Source: Nitzschia sp. DOCU1 (lineage: Eukaryota > Bacillariophyta > Bacillariophyceae > Bacillariales > Bacillariaceae). Taken from it: DNA of 64,000 nucleotides. Of the stretch, positions 1-12,827 are shown piece after piece. The stretch is from assembly GCA_951394045.1 (NCBI GenBank), contig OX595994.1, forward strand, positions 930,001 to 994,000. Direction: 5' to 3'. Made by a program: the position numbers and the translations under genes. Position 1 is the stretch's first letter. Each line of letters begins with the position of its first letter. The notes beneath the pieces are model-generated. The model did not search any database and was not told the origin of the DNA. It worked only from the letters and a program-made list of their open reading frames with translations.

Positions 1-3000
1 CACTAGCCCCAGGTTCCAACGAGGCCGCTCCACCAGGTGGTTCGATACCCGTTCCATTACCGGGTGTCTCGGGGTAGGTAGTCTCCATCTTGGCATAGCC
101 TTGGAACTGATTGGCATATTCAGTCGAGGAAAGTGAATAAGCAATAACGGTGCACAGCTGTTCGTCGACAACAGGAACGACAATACCATTAACCCCTGGT
201 TCCAGTCTGGGTCGACCCTCATTGAAGATACCAAGGTTGACGACATAAGGATCTGATTCTCGACCTCCTCTATTGAAGAATCGAGTGAGAGCCGACTTGA
301 CCGCGCCTCCTGGAGTGACCTTCGTCGTCAAGGCAGAGTTGGCTATTTCCTTGGCACCACTATCTCCCCTCCTTGTGCCAAGAGACTTGATCGGTCCCCG
401 TGCAATTTCAATGGGAGCAGAATTGCTCTGATATAATCGTCTCCTCGACGCAAGAACATCAGCATCAACACCATCCGCAAAGTCAATCGTGCCGTCTGGA
501 TCCTCGAAGTCATCATCGTATTCGATTTCAGTCTTGGTATTATTTCCACCTGGAAGGATTGGGAGGACCGTCGAAATATCTGTAATATTGTACCTGGAGT
601 AAACTTCATGCAGCTGCCGAAGCCTGCGGATACCTTCATGAAGCTCGTCGTGATTCTGATCGCCAACAATGGCCGGAACGTTTGGCCCCACGAGGCTATC
701 GTTTCTCTGTGTCGACGAGGAGGCCAGTTTCTTCATTGCCACGATCGCTTGCCCAGCCGCACTGAGCTTTTCGTTCCACGCAGAAGTCAGCATAAAGAGA
801 TACCGCCTGGCAAACCAAGGGAAGCGGAGAAGTGCATCACTAACGACATTGTCGCCATCATTAGCACACTTGTGGGAGACCGACGCAATCTTCTCCTGAA
901 GCGTCTTGGCAGCGTGGTCCACTTCAGATCCTATGCGATTCAATTCTGAAACAACCATTTGCAAATGATCGGGTCGGTTTCCGTTGCTACCATAAAGGGC
1001 TCGAGCTTCTCTCGATACTTTCTCAATATGTTTGTCAAACTTTACGAACAGCAACGATGATGCCATAGAAATTTGCTCCAATTCTCGCAGCGCCACGTTC
1101 CGATGAAAATCTAGGTCGATGGGCAATGATTTGCGAACAAACACTCCAAAGGGCCGTACTCGTTCGTATGTAAAGCGCGCAGCAAGGCGTCCGCATCCAA
1201 AATACAGCGTTGACGACGTCTGTAGATTGCATCTGCAGTCGCTTTGGGGTGAATTCATAATCAAGTGGCGATTGTAAAAGAAGGACTCCAAAAACTTTCC
1301 AAATGAATACTTCCAGGTATTTTCGGAAATGTAAACCAGGGGCGTTACCACCTTGGCACAATTCTTGCAGTAGGTCCAGGTCGCAATAGGTGGATCCTCG
1401 ACTTCTTCTCCATCGTCCTCGTCATCCGTGCCACTATCCTTGCGGCCTAAGCTGTTTGGTGCAGGCGGGAGCGGATCATCCATGTGGTCGACGGTAATGT
1501 TGATCAAGCCATCGTTGTGCACAAAGGAGAGCGAGTGCATCAAGACTGAACATTTACAACTTGGATTTTGGCACTTCAATGACAGGTTGAAACATGAATC
1601 TCTTAGAAATTGCCCCAACGATACATCTTGTAATGAGTAGTAACAAATTCCTTTCACTTCGGCAGGGCAACATTGGGTCTTGTCAGTCATCCACACGGAA
1701 CTAATGAGAATTGACTGGTGGTCAAAGGCCGTCACCTGGCCCGAGATGCTGCGTTGCGAGCTTTCGTTGTTGGATCCACCGTTCCACGGTCGGATCTTGC
1801 GATTCGACGGCGGCTGCCCGTAGTCGACGCATAGGCTTGACGAAAAGAGATTTTCGGGCTTAACTTCATAGCTCGATTGCAACCGAGCGCAACGCTCCTT
1901 TAAAAAGGATGTCTCCAACCGAAGGTTATAAGCCGCATTCACCAAAAACCGAAATACAATTTTGACCTGCTTGAGGGCAGCGCGACTAGCACCACGCAAC
2001 ACGACGGTACAACCCAAGTGTTTGGGGCAGCCTTCTAGCATGACGTAAGTCTGAGCCACACCCCGCTTGGCCAATCCCGACTTGACGGCTTCGTATCCAT
2101 CCTGAATGGCTTCGCCCAACATATTGGCTGCCAGTGCCGATTGCCGTTCGGGGTTGGCCAATTGAGGATCATTGAGGAGCTTGGAAATGTCACGACGAAT
2201 GGTCTTGGGCTGCGATGCCTTGTCGTCCTTGGGCCCCTTGCCGTCTGTTCCTTCGTTCATTTCCTTGCCGTCAACCCAGACTTCATTGTCACGCGCCACT
2301 ATGATACGGAATCGGTTGCATCGCCCCAGCACATGCGCCCCAAATTGATTCATGATATGATCCGTGCTGCTTATAATGGTGGCCCCGGTCTGTCGTGAAA
2401 TACGATTCAACAATGATGACTTTACATGTTGAACCAACGTCACATTGGCTTGTAGCAACAACTCTTGAGCCTTGCGGCTGACAGCCCTCCCTACCATCAA
2501 AATGTCGGGTTCCAATTTGAGGATCTTGCCCACCAAGATTTCAATATACTTGCCCTCTTGTTCCATCAGAGTTTCCAACGAGGCGATACGATTTTCGGTT
2601 CGCGTAAACTCAATGCCCCCACTTAAGAGCATAATGCTGGGGTTGGCTATTTCCTTGGCCGTACGTTTGTGACTGACCGTCTTGCGAAATAGAATGCCAC
2701 TGATATAGGCGCAATCCTGGTAAGTACCTCCTGGAATGACTGTGGAAGAACAGGAAGGAACACATTGTAAGATCAACGAATCACACAAGAGCGTGGCAAC
2801 CATCCCGCGAACTAACAATACACGTACCTTTGATCTTGACATAGGGACGGATATCCAACAAGTCTCCTTTCTTGACGCTGGGATCCACCGTGGCACAACA
2901 CCGAGTCGCCAAAGCCATGAGTTTGGAAATCCACTTTTGGTAGAGTTCCTGAGGCTTTTCTGTTTTTTGCGCTAGCTCCGGAAGCAAAAGTGGTGCATCC

Positions 3001-4823
3001 GTCGCTAACAAGGCTTTGCCCATTTGCTCCAAATGATCTGCCGCCGTCATACCCAAGTGCCGATTTCCCTCTTCCACGGCTTTGGCGCGATCTTGGTTTA
3101 GCGCCGTCAAGGATCCCGACGACGTTATACGGACCATGCGTTTATGAAATGCTCGATCGGGAGAAGAACGGACGATCAACTGATCCGTGGCTGCCGCCTT
3201 TTCTTGCTGGATCTCTTCTTTTTCTTGTGCCGACTTGGACTGCAATAATTTCGATTGCTGTTCCTTTTCGTCGCGTTCCAAAGCTTCTTGTTGAGAGAGC
3301 AGTGATCGTCTAGCATACGCACTCTCTGTACGTTTCTTGGACAACGAAGTGAGTACCGACGTATCCCCTCGGTCCAGCTGCTCTTGGAGTGTGGGAGACG
3401 TCGGGCTGGTGGAAGTTGTAATAGTGCCGGCAGCAGGTGTGGTGCTAGTAATAGCCTGAGCCAACTGCTGCTGTTGCGGTGCTGGCGACGAAATAATGCT
3501 AGTATTTCCCGCCTCGGCATTCTTCCTACGTTTCCGACCCGCAATATCTTCCTCTTCTTCCAACAGTTGACGCCGTTCCGTCACTTGTTCGTAACACATT
3601 TTGCAGGCTCGCAAAATGGTCTTGTTTTGTGGATTATTTGTCTTTCCCGGTCCTCCCACAATTGCCACATGCTGGGGTTGCTGTGCTGGTACAAAGTATC
3701 CCGAACAAGAATTACAAAAGACTTGACCACAAATGCGACAGTGATGACGCCGACGAAAGACGGTAAAGGGTGTGTCACAGGCATAACAATGCTTGCAGAG
3801 ACGGTCCGGCATCCAGTGTTGACGATCTTCCAGCGCCATTGTAGCAATGGGACCGGCACTGCTTCCTGCTGCCGATGCAGCAGCATCCAGAGGCTGAGAC
3901 CGAGGGGGGACCACGCCGTCATACGGAGCGTCTGCAACGTCAAACTCCTCCACCGCTGCAGGCGGCTTGACTACTACGCCTGCCGTTTCTTCCCCAGTCG
4001 TAGTAGTAGTAGTCGAACGGTCCGACGGTAAACTACTACTCGTGGGCGCAAAATTGGATTTGTTGGTCAAAACGCCCTCCACCTCGACCCCCGAAAACGC
4101 AGATCGAGGGAGACTTTTTCGCAATCCATTGGTAGTACTAGTAGGAGGAGCCCGATCGAACATGGGGTGCGGACGAGAAAGTTCCAAGTTGGGTGTGATC
4201 CCCGTGTGATAGTAATACGCATAAATCCAATCTTTGGACGGATCTTTGAGTTGTGGCGTCGTTGATGACGTAGTCGTCTTGGTTGTGGAAAGCTTGTTGG
4301 CTTTGCTCGATTCCGCAGCAGCACTGCTGGGCGCCGCTTCCGCTTTGGAGGAAGGCCGTCTCGTTGACATTCGTTTCCACAGAATCTGCTCATCATCGTC
4401 CCAGTCTCGATTGACTAGGGGACGCTCGGGGGACGCCGTTGTCTTGGAGTTTGACTTCTCTTCCAATAAATTACTCTCTTCCTCGGCTTGCTGCTGTAAT
4501 TGTTGTTGCTGTTGCTTTAACAATAACTGCTGTTGACTGGGAATGTTCGCAGTCCCACCCAGTAACCAGTCCGCCGTTGGATTCAAATTATTATTCTGGG
4601 CTTGACTGCGCGTTCCGTAGGCGGGAAACTGCACTAGCATTTGATTGGCAAGTTCATCCTCATCTTCTTCTTCGTGAGGGAGGGGGGTCGTAGCAGTACT
4701 GCCCACTGCAGAGACGACCGTCTGAATGGGAGCCACATGGCGCTTGTTGTTGTTGGAGGCGACACTGCTGTTTGCTGCTTCGTCCTTTGGATCCGCCCAG
4801 GCGCCAAGAAGGTTCTTGAACAT
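1..4823 (-). CDS. FAB1: FAB1/PIKfyve phosphatidylinositol-3-phosphate 5-kinase, 5' part
   Basis: Endosomal lipid kinase that makes PI(3,5)P2 from PI3P. Exon 1 (4823-2828) encodes a low-complexity Gln/Ser-rich N-terminus and, at about residues 336-412, a FYVE zinc finger with the [10 protein letters not shown] signature and paired cysteines, which binds PI3P. It ends in DIRPYVKIK, a block typical of the family. A GT-AG intron (2827-2740, 88 bp) follows. Exon 2 (2739 to the window edge) opens with [18 protein letters not shown], continues through the chaperonin-like (TCP-1) domain and a Cys-rich region (for example [16 protein letters not shown]), and reaches [10 protein letters not shown] near base 130. 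I checked the frame at both ends of exon 2 and it is the same, so no frameshift is implied. The C-terminal kinase domain is not in the window and should lie below base 1. The start at 4823 is the first ATG of the open frame. Confidence 0.9.
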
Positions 4824-5948
4824 GGCGGCAGAGAAGGCGACTCGAAATAATTAACTCTTATGTCAACAGAGCTATTTGATGGACCAAAGAGGTCAAAGAA
4901 GCTTTTGAGGTTAGAATATGAATGACACACGATCTAACGATGTTGAGCTGACAATAACAGCATTGGGCTTCAATAAGGGCTGTCGGGTCTTGAATTTGGG
5001 TTCGATGGCTCCCCGCGCGCCTGGCGGTGAATAAGTTAGTCACGCGCTCAATCCTGAATCTTTCGACACGATCGACTATTTTTCTTTTGTAGTCCCACAA
5101 CCGGAAGGACTTCATTGGAATTTGTGGTGGTACTATTGACGATGCGAACGAAGAAGCAAGACAGAAGCACAATCATTACCAGAGCTTCGCACATGCTAGT
5201 TGTTGATGTAATGCGTATGGAGGCATCGTACAGGGTCCCGGGATCTACACGTCCAAGTCGGCAGCGACGATGACAAAACGAGTTGGAAGTAATGACAACT
5301 ACCGACAGCCACTACTATGAAGCTGGATGAGGTAGCAGCTGGCGGAAACCTTCTTCTTTCTACTTGTAGCTCGGCAGGTTGGATTTGCTTTCGCTGCAGT
5401 GGTAGACATCGGTGCTGCAATGCGTTCCTCCCCGACGACTAGAGGAACAAACCAACGAGACTCTTACTGCACCGTTGTTGTGCCGCAAACATGTCCTACC
5501 CGACCATGGTCTAGCTATGAGAAGAGTACCCTAGCATCCCTGTTTTGCTACTCAAGACTACATGGACAAGCAGCGCATGCTATCGAAAGAGACGCGACGA
5601 CGACGAGACGTAGGTGAACGTTATGTTTCCTCATGCAACAGCAAGACCGCATTGGCTCAGTTAGATACTCCACTAGCCTCAGCATTCAGAATGATTCGCG
5701 ACGCTTGAATGATACCGAGTCTTCTCTGTATATAACACACGGGAATAATACGGAACAAAAACGAGAAAGGAAACGCCTTTGCGCGAAGCAGTGCACATCT
5801 CTAATAATAACCTGCATGAAACTTTGCTCGCCCCTCCAGCATAATACGCACAAGAAATCACCACCCCCACTGAATACAATAAAACGAAGATTGTAATCAG
5901 CCAAGTAGACTCTCTCCACCTCGCTCACTCATCATAATCACCACCCAT
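4824..5948. other. Intergenic, 1.1 kb, upstream of FAB1
   Basis: Lies between the FAB1 start and the 3' end of the small membrane protein gene, both on the minus strand. Only short overlapping open frames without recognisable domains or plausible splice partners are present. It presumably holds the FAB1 promoter and the 3' UTR of the neighbour. Confidence 0.5.
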
Positions 5949-6321
5949 CTATTCCGATTTTCGTGGATACGGTACATTGTTCGGATCGTCCGAATACGGG
6001 TGAGGTCGTCGCCACCCAATCGGCGGCACCAGCAGGGCAATCACAAGCGATGCAGCCACGACGATGATCGCCTCTTGTAAACGTTCCGTATAAAAGTAGG
6101 CCACAAATGGAAGAATGAAGAGGACCGTGCTGAAAAAATTTAAGGCCAATGATTTCATGTCATGCCCGGCTGAGAAAAAGTCAAAGGAGCAAGATTTTCC
6201 GGATAGAAAGAAGAGAATGAACGGGTGAGAAAAATCAAAGTAAACAATAATCTCAGCTTGAAAACAGTCCTTTGGATACGCCACTTCCATACTCACAATG
6301 GTATTCTTTGGATGCAGCCAT
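5949..6321 (-). CDS. Small two-pass membrane protein (VMA21-like?)
   Basis: Two-exon model: exon 1 6321-6297 (MAASKEYH and one base), intron 6296-6170 (127 bp, GTGAGT...TTTTTCTCAG), exon 2 6169-5949. The product is 81 residues, with exon lengths summing to a multiple of three. It has two hydrophobic helices, around LNFFSTVLFILPFVAYFY and AIIVVAASLVIALLVPPIGW, and a polar Pro/Asp-rich tail. Size, topology and the FF...LP..YF pattern of helix 1 are reminiscent of VMA21, the ER chaperone that assembles the V-ATPase membrane sector, but similarity at this length is weak and the name is only a suggestion. An unspliced GTG-initiated frame through the intron is less likely because the intron has consensus ends. 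Divergent from the CCNDBP1-like gene across about 540 bp. Confidence 0.6.
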
Positions 6322-6857
6322 CTTTGGAGGTGAGTACTTGCAGGTCTAGTAGGGAAGCAGAATTCGTCGTGTCTTTGTTTGTAATGAGTTTCTCCAGGGA
6401 AGGATTCTATCTGGAGGCCTACTTGAGAGTGTGTTCGATTTTCGAAAATGAAAAGTGTTCAGTTCGTAAACGAAAGTGAGGATAGTATTTTGTCGACATC
6501 CAAATCGAACGACGCTAGCATCATCATCGTCGTCGACGATGAGACAGAGTGCTTGCATGCCTTGGGATTTCGATGACGTGCGTGTCGAGTCCGCCATGCT
6601 CGAAAAATTCGCGTTCGTGCTCGCGCATGGTCTATCGTCTGGTCATCGTGCGTCTAGGGCCAAATTGACAAATTCGACCAAACTGTGCGCGCCGTCGCAC
6701 GCCAATGCCCTTGGAGGTAGAAAGAAAATCTTTGTCCGTCTACTTCTCTCGACCAACCAAAAATTCAAACTTTCATGCCTTACTATCTGCTTCGAAAGTG
6801 CTGCTGCCGCAGAAGAACTGGAATAGCTGTCATACTTGTTTGTTTCAAGACGATACC
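6322..6857. promoter_or_regulatory. Divergent intergenic region
   Basis: About 540 bp between the start codons of the small membrane protein (minus) and the CCNDBP1-like gene (plus). It must carry both promoters. The plus frame is open from 6705, but the first part encodes no recognisable sequence and the ATG at 6858 gives the family-like N-terminus. No defined element was recognised. Confidence 0.4.
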
Positions 6858-7931
6858 ATGTTGACGGATAAGCAGCGACGACCGAGCAACGAAGAGATTG
6901 TATCTGCACTCACTCGACTAGCAGACTTGCTCAAGGGAGATGAAAACGCCAACAAAGATCCCCCGCACCTATCGCACTATCGGGAACTACCCGACGACGT
7001 CACAAGGGCCTACGAGTTGCTTCAGCAAGGCGCGCAGATGATTCATAGTACAGCCACCAAATATACTTTAGTGGGGAAGATTGACGAGACAGAACAGAAA
7101 AAGCTTGGAGCTGATTTGTTGAGTGGTTGTGAGATTCTAGCGGCTGCAACGCATGCGCTGATCCAGGATGCGACGGGATGTTCACGGGCAGTCCGACGAG
7201 CGACACAACGAGCGACTCTGTCCATTATTTTATCTGTCATTCAACTAGCGGCCGCCTTTTCAGATCACACGGCCCTTGAGCAGAATATCGGTGCCCAGAA
7301 AACCGGCGCTGTCTGGGAGACGTGCGACAAAATTCTCAATCGACTTCTTCCTCAAGGAAATCGAAATGCAATTCGACGAGAAGTGTTCACCTGGACCCGG
7401 GAAACAAGTGACAGTATGGAAGAATTCCAAGAGCTGGTTGACCGGGGTCAAAGCGAAAAAATTGAGGGAGTTGTTGGTGAAGAAATGGACGATTTATTTG
7501 GTGGCGACGAGGAACAATTTTCCGAAAACGAATTGCCGATTGCCAAAGCGTGTGTTGACATACTCAAATGCTCCAGAGGAACCATGAAGCTGACATTGGA
7601 TGCGTGCGAAGATCTGGGATCCAAGTTTCTTGAGTCCAAAGATGAAAACTACCTGGATCGAATTATAGAGTTGCACCAATGTGCCAAGGTTGTCGGTGAG
7701 GGTGTCACGGACATGGGGAGCTTGATGTACCCCCCGATATTGCCAAATTGCAGTGATCTCGAAGCGCAAGTGCATCAGCAAGCAAATGGCATTGTAACGT
7801 TATTGGATACAGTCCTGAGTTGGCAAGGGCTATCCTCGAATGTTTTAGAGCTGGCGCATGTATTAAGAGTTGCTATTGACACGCGACAAAAGGAATTTCG
7901 AGAATCGATCGAAGCCAGTAAACACTGCTAG
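6858..7931 (+). CDS. CCNDBP1/GCIP-family protein (cyclin-D1-binding protein 1-like)
   Basis: Intronless, 357 residues from ATG 6858, close to the usual size of the family. The order of conserved features matches the GCIP (Grap2 and cyclin-D-interacting protein) domain: an N-terminal helical segment, a helix after a Gly-Cys-rich turn, the GAVWETCDKILNRLLP block followed by N-R-N-A, an acidic linker (EEMDDLFGGDEEQF), and a C-terminal helical part with VTDMGSLMYPP, corresponding to the human V-D-x-L-A-L-S-I-Y-P-P region. In animals the protein binds cyclin D and helix-loop-helix factors and dampens cell-cycle progression; the diatom role is unknown. It is convergent with TRAPPC9, with only 34 bp between the stop codons, so the 3' ends of the transcripts probably overlap. 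An in-frame upstream ATG at 6705 would add 51 unremarkable residues and is not preferred. Confidence 0.75.
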   Translation: MLTDKQRRPSNEEIVSALTRLADLLKGDENANKDPPHLSHYRELPDDVTRAYELLQQGAQMIHSTATKYTLVGKIDETEQKKLGADLLSGCEILAAATHALIQDATGCSRAVRRATQRATLSIILSVIQLAAAFSDHTALEQNIGAQKTGAVWETCDKILNRLLPQGNRNAIRREVFTWTRETSDSMEEFQELVDRGQSEKIEGVVGEEMDDLFGGDEEQFSENELPIAKACVDILKCSRGTMKLTLDACEDLGSKFLESKDENYLDRIIELHQCAKVVGEGVTDMGSLMYPPILPNCSDLEAQVHQQANGIVTLLDTVLSWQGLSSNVLELAHVLRVAIDTRQKEFRESIEASKHC

Positions 7932-7965
7932 AAATGCTAACGTAGGACCAGGATTTACATTATCG

Positions 7966-10900
7966 TTATTGGCTCTTTGGGGCCCGCTTGATTCTGATAT
8001 GCTGCGCCTTTTCCGCCCACCAAATCTCCTTCACGTCGTCTTCGACGTCCATCCGGCGAAAGCTTAAACAGGCGGAGATCACGTAATCGCCCTCTTGCAA
8101 GAAAACGATACGGGCACTGTGAGTTTTGGACTTTGCAAGCTCGTCTGGCTTCAGAGACTTGCGAACGTGGCCACACCAGACAAAGTCAGAGCTACTCTTT
8201 TCAAAATCCTCTTTGGAAGTAATTCCCTTGCGAGCGCAGCAAAACTGAAGTGTTTGCTTTGTTTCTCTCAGAACGGATCCGGGCACCCAATCTGCAATCG
8301 TGATTTCCACCGAAACGTTCAAGGGTTTCTGCACGGCAATTTCGATCGCACTTCCCTCTGCCATCCCAACAAGTCCAACGTTCACCGAACAAGGCGCCTT
8401 GCAGATCCTCGACAGGAACGTGGGATTTTCGTCAATTATAGTCTTGAGGCACGGGAGTGGCATCTCGATTGAACCAGAACGAACGCGCCGATTCACTGGG
8501 ACAATCGTGCCTCCTGTCTCAGTTGAAACTTCCCCCTCCCGGTCTGCGAGCTCTGATTTCCAATTCAGTTTCGTCATCGAGGACAACTTTTGGGGGATTC
8601 CTGGAGCCCGATCGACTCTGGGCAGCAAAACCGGGATTTTGGCGCTGACTCCTGGCAAGACTTTGATCGTTTCCATTATACTACCATCAAACCCTCCAAT
8701 AGGTCCACTCGGGGATGATAAAATGATGCTCGAAGCGCTTTCGTTAGAGATAGCAACAATAGCCACGACCTTATCGCCGCATACATGAACACCAGGATCT
8801 GACCCAAGACGGCCGGAAACGAAATTGTCGTCGTCGGTGCTACCAGATTGGGGTAGCGCAATCTCATTCTGAACCTTGCTGGGACGGTACCGAGCGTGCT
8901 TGTCTTGTCGGGATAGCGAAAGGCATAGCTCGGAATAGGCACTTTCCCAGCTAAGATCAGGCCGGAAAGTCAATGACGATACGCGGGGCCCCTTGATACG
9001 AAGCACACGGACTTCGATTTCGCGCTTGCGCCAAACCTCCAGTGCTGGGGAGGGCGTCTTTCCGCGGTACCGAAATGAGATCTTGACTGTACATCCCCGA
9101 ATGTAAGCACCCATGTCCGGCTTGGCTGCAAGCTCGAGACTGACCGAAGAACAACGGCCTTTCTTGGGATCATTCAAGCTTTCGCTGTCCATCCCGGTGT
9201 ACTTGGCAGTGAGCGTGAGAGGTTTTGCTTCTGGGGCCTTCTTGCATAGTCTGGCATCGTCTTGTTTGGTTTCTTGTTCCTTGATGTTGCCAGAGAGGTC
9301 AAATAGGACAAATTCAGCGTGACCGGGGAGCCCAGATGCAGTGATTTTCAGCTCTTCAACCTTGCCAAGTCCACTGATACCCGGATCGTTGGCCAGCAGC
9401 AGCTTTGGTAACGCGAAAACTTCTCCATCCGCCATCGGTACTGGGATGACGATATCCTCGTCGATAGGCGAAGGCGACGACACAAAGGACACAAGCAAGT
9501 TGGGTTGTGCAGGTACCACTTCAATCTGGGGCGAACGAATTGCTATTCCATTCTCGCCTGCTGCCCCACTGTAGCTGCGTCGCGGATAGAGGGATGCCGT
9601 TTCCGGAATATTAGAATATACGTCAGCACTCGTTAAAGGAGATTCAGAAGACCCCTTCAGGGGGAGGAAGAAGGTCCGGGCCAAGCAAGTCACGTGCAAT
9701 CCCTTGATCTCGAAAATGCTGCTGGCCTCTGCCCCCTTTTCGCCGTTTTCGTCCTTGAGTACTATAAATGGGAATTGAACGCCAAAGTCCTTCGTCTGGC
9801 CAGGGATGACAAACGATATGGCCGGTGCCTTAATACGATCGTTGTGACGAGTGCTAAATTCAAGCTGACATCTGGGAATTTCAAGTGGAATGGAGAGCGC
9901 GTTTGCAAACTTCACCAAAACGAATCGTTCTTCTTCCTCCGGCACCATGGTTGCTTCGTCCTGCCCTTTCTTGTTAGCGTATGGGTTGAAAAAGGTAGCC
10001 ATTGCACCTTTGTCTTCTTCTTTGCGTTTAATCTTGACTCGTTCCAACTTCGACTGAGCGGTATCGTCCACCATCTGTACAGCCGTGATCTTTATCGGTA
10101 GCGAATAGGACTTCGATTTATTAACGCCCGTGGGGAAACTGGATGCAGGAATCTTCTTCCGGAGGTCCGTAATTTCCTTTACCACTCGTTTTTGGGCCGT
10201 GAAACAACTTTCAAGCTTGATGGCCGACCAAACAGCTCTCATAGCGATGATTGTTTCAGAAATCTCGGAATATTCTGCCATCGGAAGAAGTATGGTCGGG
10301 ATTTCGTCGTCTTCCACCCACTTCGACTGTGCGACAGTCAGCAACGACGAATCCTTGCTGACGCCGCTAAAGAAGTTAGCCCGCTGAGCCTGCACAACCT
10401 TGGCTCTCGTTTCTCGGACGTAGGTTCGTGCGGCCGAAACCACCGATTCTCCGGCGGCTATATATGAAGTACCTTCATTTGCGCTATCGGAATGGATACT
10501 GTCATCGATGTTGCTACTTGCGTTGTCCAATTCTTCGTCAAGCTTGGAAAAGAAGAGTCCGGACTCCTCGGAACGATTTCTAGGACTTATTGCTCCCATG
10601 AGAGACAGCAACTGAACAGCGGCATCTTCCGAAGTTTCTCGGAGTCCTTGCATGGCGAGACCGTGAAGTGCCACAGCTCGCAATGTAGCCCAGCCGTAGC
10701 ATCCAACATCCGAGTCGTTGCCCTTGTTCGAAAGGAGCCTTGCCGTGTGTGCCCAAAGTGCACTAGTACGCTCATCGATTTCGTCGCCGCTGGTTTCCGA
10801 CATGGCCTCTGCCGCCGCCATGGCAAAAAAGGCGGCCTTTCGTTGAAATTTAATTCTCGTTTCTGGTCGATTCCTGACTGTGGGCTTGGTAGTTGGCTGA

Positions 10901-12827
10901 ACGAAATTGCAAGGGATTCGTGTGAGAATCTACGTTCGAGGCAGATACCCATGCAGAACTATGTCGTACTTACTCGAAGACCCTTGAGACACATTGATGC
11001 ACAACGCAACGCCACATCTGCCCGGGTGACAGAATCCAGGGCACCGGCTGCAACGGCTTGGTGCATGAAACTGGAGAATTTCTTTGAGCGCAAGAAAGTC
11101 GACCGGGCAATCACATCCTCACCATACTTATTCTTGAGCTCGTGAAAGTTTAGTTGAGTCGACGACGCCATCTCCCACCGCTTCTTGGTGGCATTCGGGT
11201 CTCCGCCGTAGCATCCATGTCCAAGCCCCCATTGACAACGCACATGCGTATCTTCGATTTCGGCACCATACCAAGCAAGTTTTAGCAACAGCTCTGATCG
11301 AAAACAGGCCAATCGGGAGTGTCTACTCAGGACATTCAAAGCATCTTCACACAACAGGCAGACTACGCTTGACATATCCTGTTTGCTGGATTTCTCGCCG
11401 GATGTAACAGCGCACGCAATAATGGCATCGGGCAACTGAAAAGAGCTTTCCAAGTATTCATCGACATTGAACCCGCCACATTCGGCCATGGCAATGTGAG
11501 CTGCAGCACAACCCTCCAAGGCACTAGCGTACCACAGTGGATCAGGGCACGTCGATCGACATAGTTCCGCCGCTTTCATGTATCGTTCGTACGCATCCAG
11601 AGGAGAACCTGCCATGAGAGACAGATCTGCAGCGAATTTCTCTCGGCGGCCAACCTCCCGACGCAGCATCTCCTGAGCATCTTTGGGGCTAAGTTCGGCG
11701 AAATCCCAAACATCATCCAGTGGTGTCAGGAGTTGTGCTTGTGTGCTGGATCCTTTGACTGTATTCTTGACTACAACACTTTGAAGCTTTGCCTGCACGG
11801 ACGCGCGTTTGCTCGGTTGCTGCGTCTTGGCATCACGTGCTGCCAGTTTACTGTCCGGACTCACGACGGAAGCCAGATTATTAATGCTCAAATTGGCAGA
11901 TCCCTGTGGAGCTTCCTCGTCCTTTTCTTCTGGTTTACCAGAGCGGAAAAATCGAGCTTTGGCTGCCTGACTCGAAAGGGGTTGACCGTCGCTGCCCTTG
12001 GTGATTTCATCTGACTCTCGAATTCGCTCTTCGAGCGCTCGAAATACTGCGACCGCCAGATCATTAATAACAACATTCATATGCAAGTCCATCATGTGAA
12101 TATGCTCGTTGTCTGCGGGAGGAAAGGCCACCAGGCTTGCCCCCTGCAAGCTAGTTGATATATCCACCTTATTGGATTCATGAAAACTGTCGAATACAAA
12201 GAGCCGCTGGACAACAAAGTCGCGTTCGAAATCACGGCCATGAGCAGTAACCTCATATGGGGGCGTAGAGTAGCGGTCCGCCCACTGTTGCCACTCTTCT
12301 TGGGCGCGTTTGAGCGTCGCCTCATCGGGACAGTCCCTTACGTTGAGGACGCCAATGACCGCAGCGGTCCGTCGATGCGGGCAAAGGTCAATCCAATTTC
12401 TTGTTAGCTCATGGTTGATCAATCGATCATGCGCCATTCGAGAGTTGTAAGGACGTCCGTCGAAGAATGCCATGCGCTGACATCCATGACCCCAGTGGAA
12501 ATTCTTGAGGGGAGTTTGATCATACTTCCAGTCACCTGGTCTGGTAAGATTTGAGTTTGGGACCACCAATAACAAATCGTCTCCTTCACCTGGATCTTGG
12601 CTCTCACCACCACTTGCATTTTGTTGGTGATACCGTGAAAGAGCCGCCAATAGATCACGAAACGACTGGCTCGAGTAAGTGTCCGGATTATCGTGGCCAC
12701 TTCTATCGCTGCTTAAGAGAGGAATTACAGCTATCGCATTAACAGCCGACGAGCGAAATGTGGGAAGCCCAGGGACCTGAGACAGGGTTATGGGAGCCCC
12801 ACCGCTACTGCTTGAGCGGTAAGACAT
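7966..12827 (-). CDS. TRAPPC9: TRAPPC9/TRS120, TRAPP II vesicle-tethering subunit
   Basis: Two exons: 12827-10974 and 10836-7966, with a 137 bp intron (GTAAGT...AAAG) in phase 0, giving about 1,574 residues. The length fits TRS120, a subunit of the TRAPP II complex that activates Rab11/Ypt31-type GTPases at the trans-Golgi. Exon 1 has the N-terminal Trs120 fold (VVQRLFVFDSFHESNK, then FPPADNEHIHMMDLHMNVVI) and the family hallmark of a superhelical region, RREKFAADLSLMAGSPLDAY followed by LWYASALEGCAAAHIAM. Exon 2 begins AAFFAMAAAEA, typical of the R-K-x-A-F-F-L block, and continues as beta-rich Ig-like domains to the C-terminus. The acceptor has a weak pyrimidine tract, so the exact junction could move by a few codons. 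Confidence 0.88.

Noticed and set aside
3384..4031. 215-codon plus-strand frame inside FAB1 exon 1
   Set aside because: Antisense shadow of the FYVE-encoding exon without any domain.
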